From: Ryuthela nishihirai
Taxonomy: Eukaryota; Arthropoda; Arachnida; Araneae; Heptathelidae
DNA length: 64,000 nucleotides
Reading direction: 5' to 3'
Assembly (NCBI GenBank): GCA_038380435.1
Contig: JAWZYU010000057.1
Span: forward strand, 2,115,201-2,179,200
The notes beneath the pieces were generated by a model that worked only from the letters and a program-made list of their open reading frames with translations, had not been told where the DNA came from and did not search any database. Within the stretch, counting starts at the first letter, position 1. Every line of letters starts with the position of its first letter. This document shows, piece by piece, positions 63,840 through 64,000 of the stretch. The translations under genes were made by a program, and so were the position numbers.

Positions 63840-64000
63840 ATGGAAATTCCTTTTCCGCTCTTCCAGAGAGCAAGAAATTATTCCTTGAAGCTGTAAAGCG
63901 ATCACCCCAATATCGGAAGTTGTTTCACGTGAACTGTCAAAAATTTGGGACCTTTAGGAAGACGCGTGGCGAACGAGCAGAAGAGGCAAGAGTTAACCCT
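63840..64000 (+). repeat. V unit, outer edge, cut by window end
   Basis: GAGCAAGAAATTATTCCTTG and GTAAAGCGATCACCCCAATA match 6135-6200 and 8177-8240; it continues past the window. Confidence 0.75.

Overview
The window is a piece of an animal genome made almost entirely of transposable elements and their relics; I found no convincing host gene, rRNA or functional tRNA gene. The flanks are AT-rich, the LINE families (RTE-like, Jockey-like, an I/R1-like element with RNase H), the Tc1/mariner, hAT and Ty3/gypsy relics and two tRNA-derived SINE families fit an arthropod, plausibly a spider or other chelicerate. The species cannot be fixed from the sequence alone.

Layout. 1-3.8 kb: long non-coding repeats, a SINE-1 copy and an RTE relic (block A1). 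3.8-6.1 kb: AT-rich filler with SINE-2 fragments. 6.1-15.4 kb: a tandem duplication of a ~2 kb unit; the second unit is split at 8411/14341 by a full-length, recently inserted non-LTR retrotransposon (8412-14340) with a 13-bp target-site duplication and two long ORFs. 16.0-30.9 kb (block B1): gypsy relic, RTE LINE, hAT relic, SINE-1 tail array, mariner and Tc1 relics, hAT-like minisatellite, nested SINEs. 31-35.7 kb: an inverted repeat copy, a GC-richer stretch, relics of the LINE, and a large SINE-1 array. 35.7-39.4 kb (block A2) and 40.2-55.4 kb (block B2) repeat A1 and B1 in direct orientation, so most of the window is one large segmental duplication (about 24 kb offset for B, about 35 kb for A). 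55.4-61.9 kb: Jockey-like LINE fragments on both strands, hit by three datable SINE-1 insertions and one fold-back element. 62-63.8 kb: a mariner/Tc1-superfamily transposase gene split by one SINE-2 and one SINE-1.

The most informative objects are the SINEs. SINE-1 has a tRNA-like head (box A and box B), a central domain and a ~167-bp tail module that exists in 1 to 6 tandem copies. Target-site duplications give exact ends for seven copies. Because the segmental duplication carries the same insertions twice, one can see directly that the number of tail modules changed at a fixed locus (2 versus 1 at two separate loci). The repeated short ORFs read across these modules are not genes.

Repeat names used here (SINE-1, SINE-2, V, W, X, Y) are local labels. 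Family assignments rest on motifs read by eye; no database search was possible.
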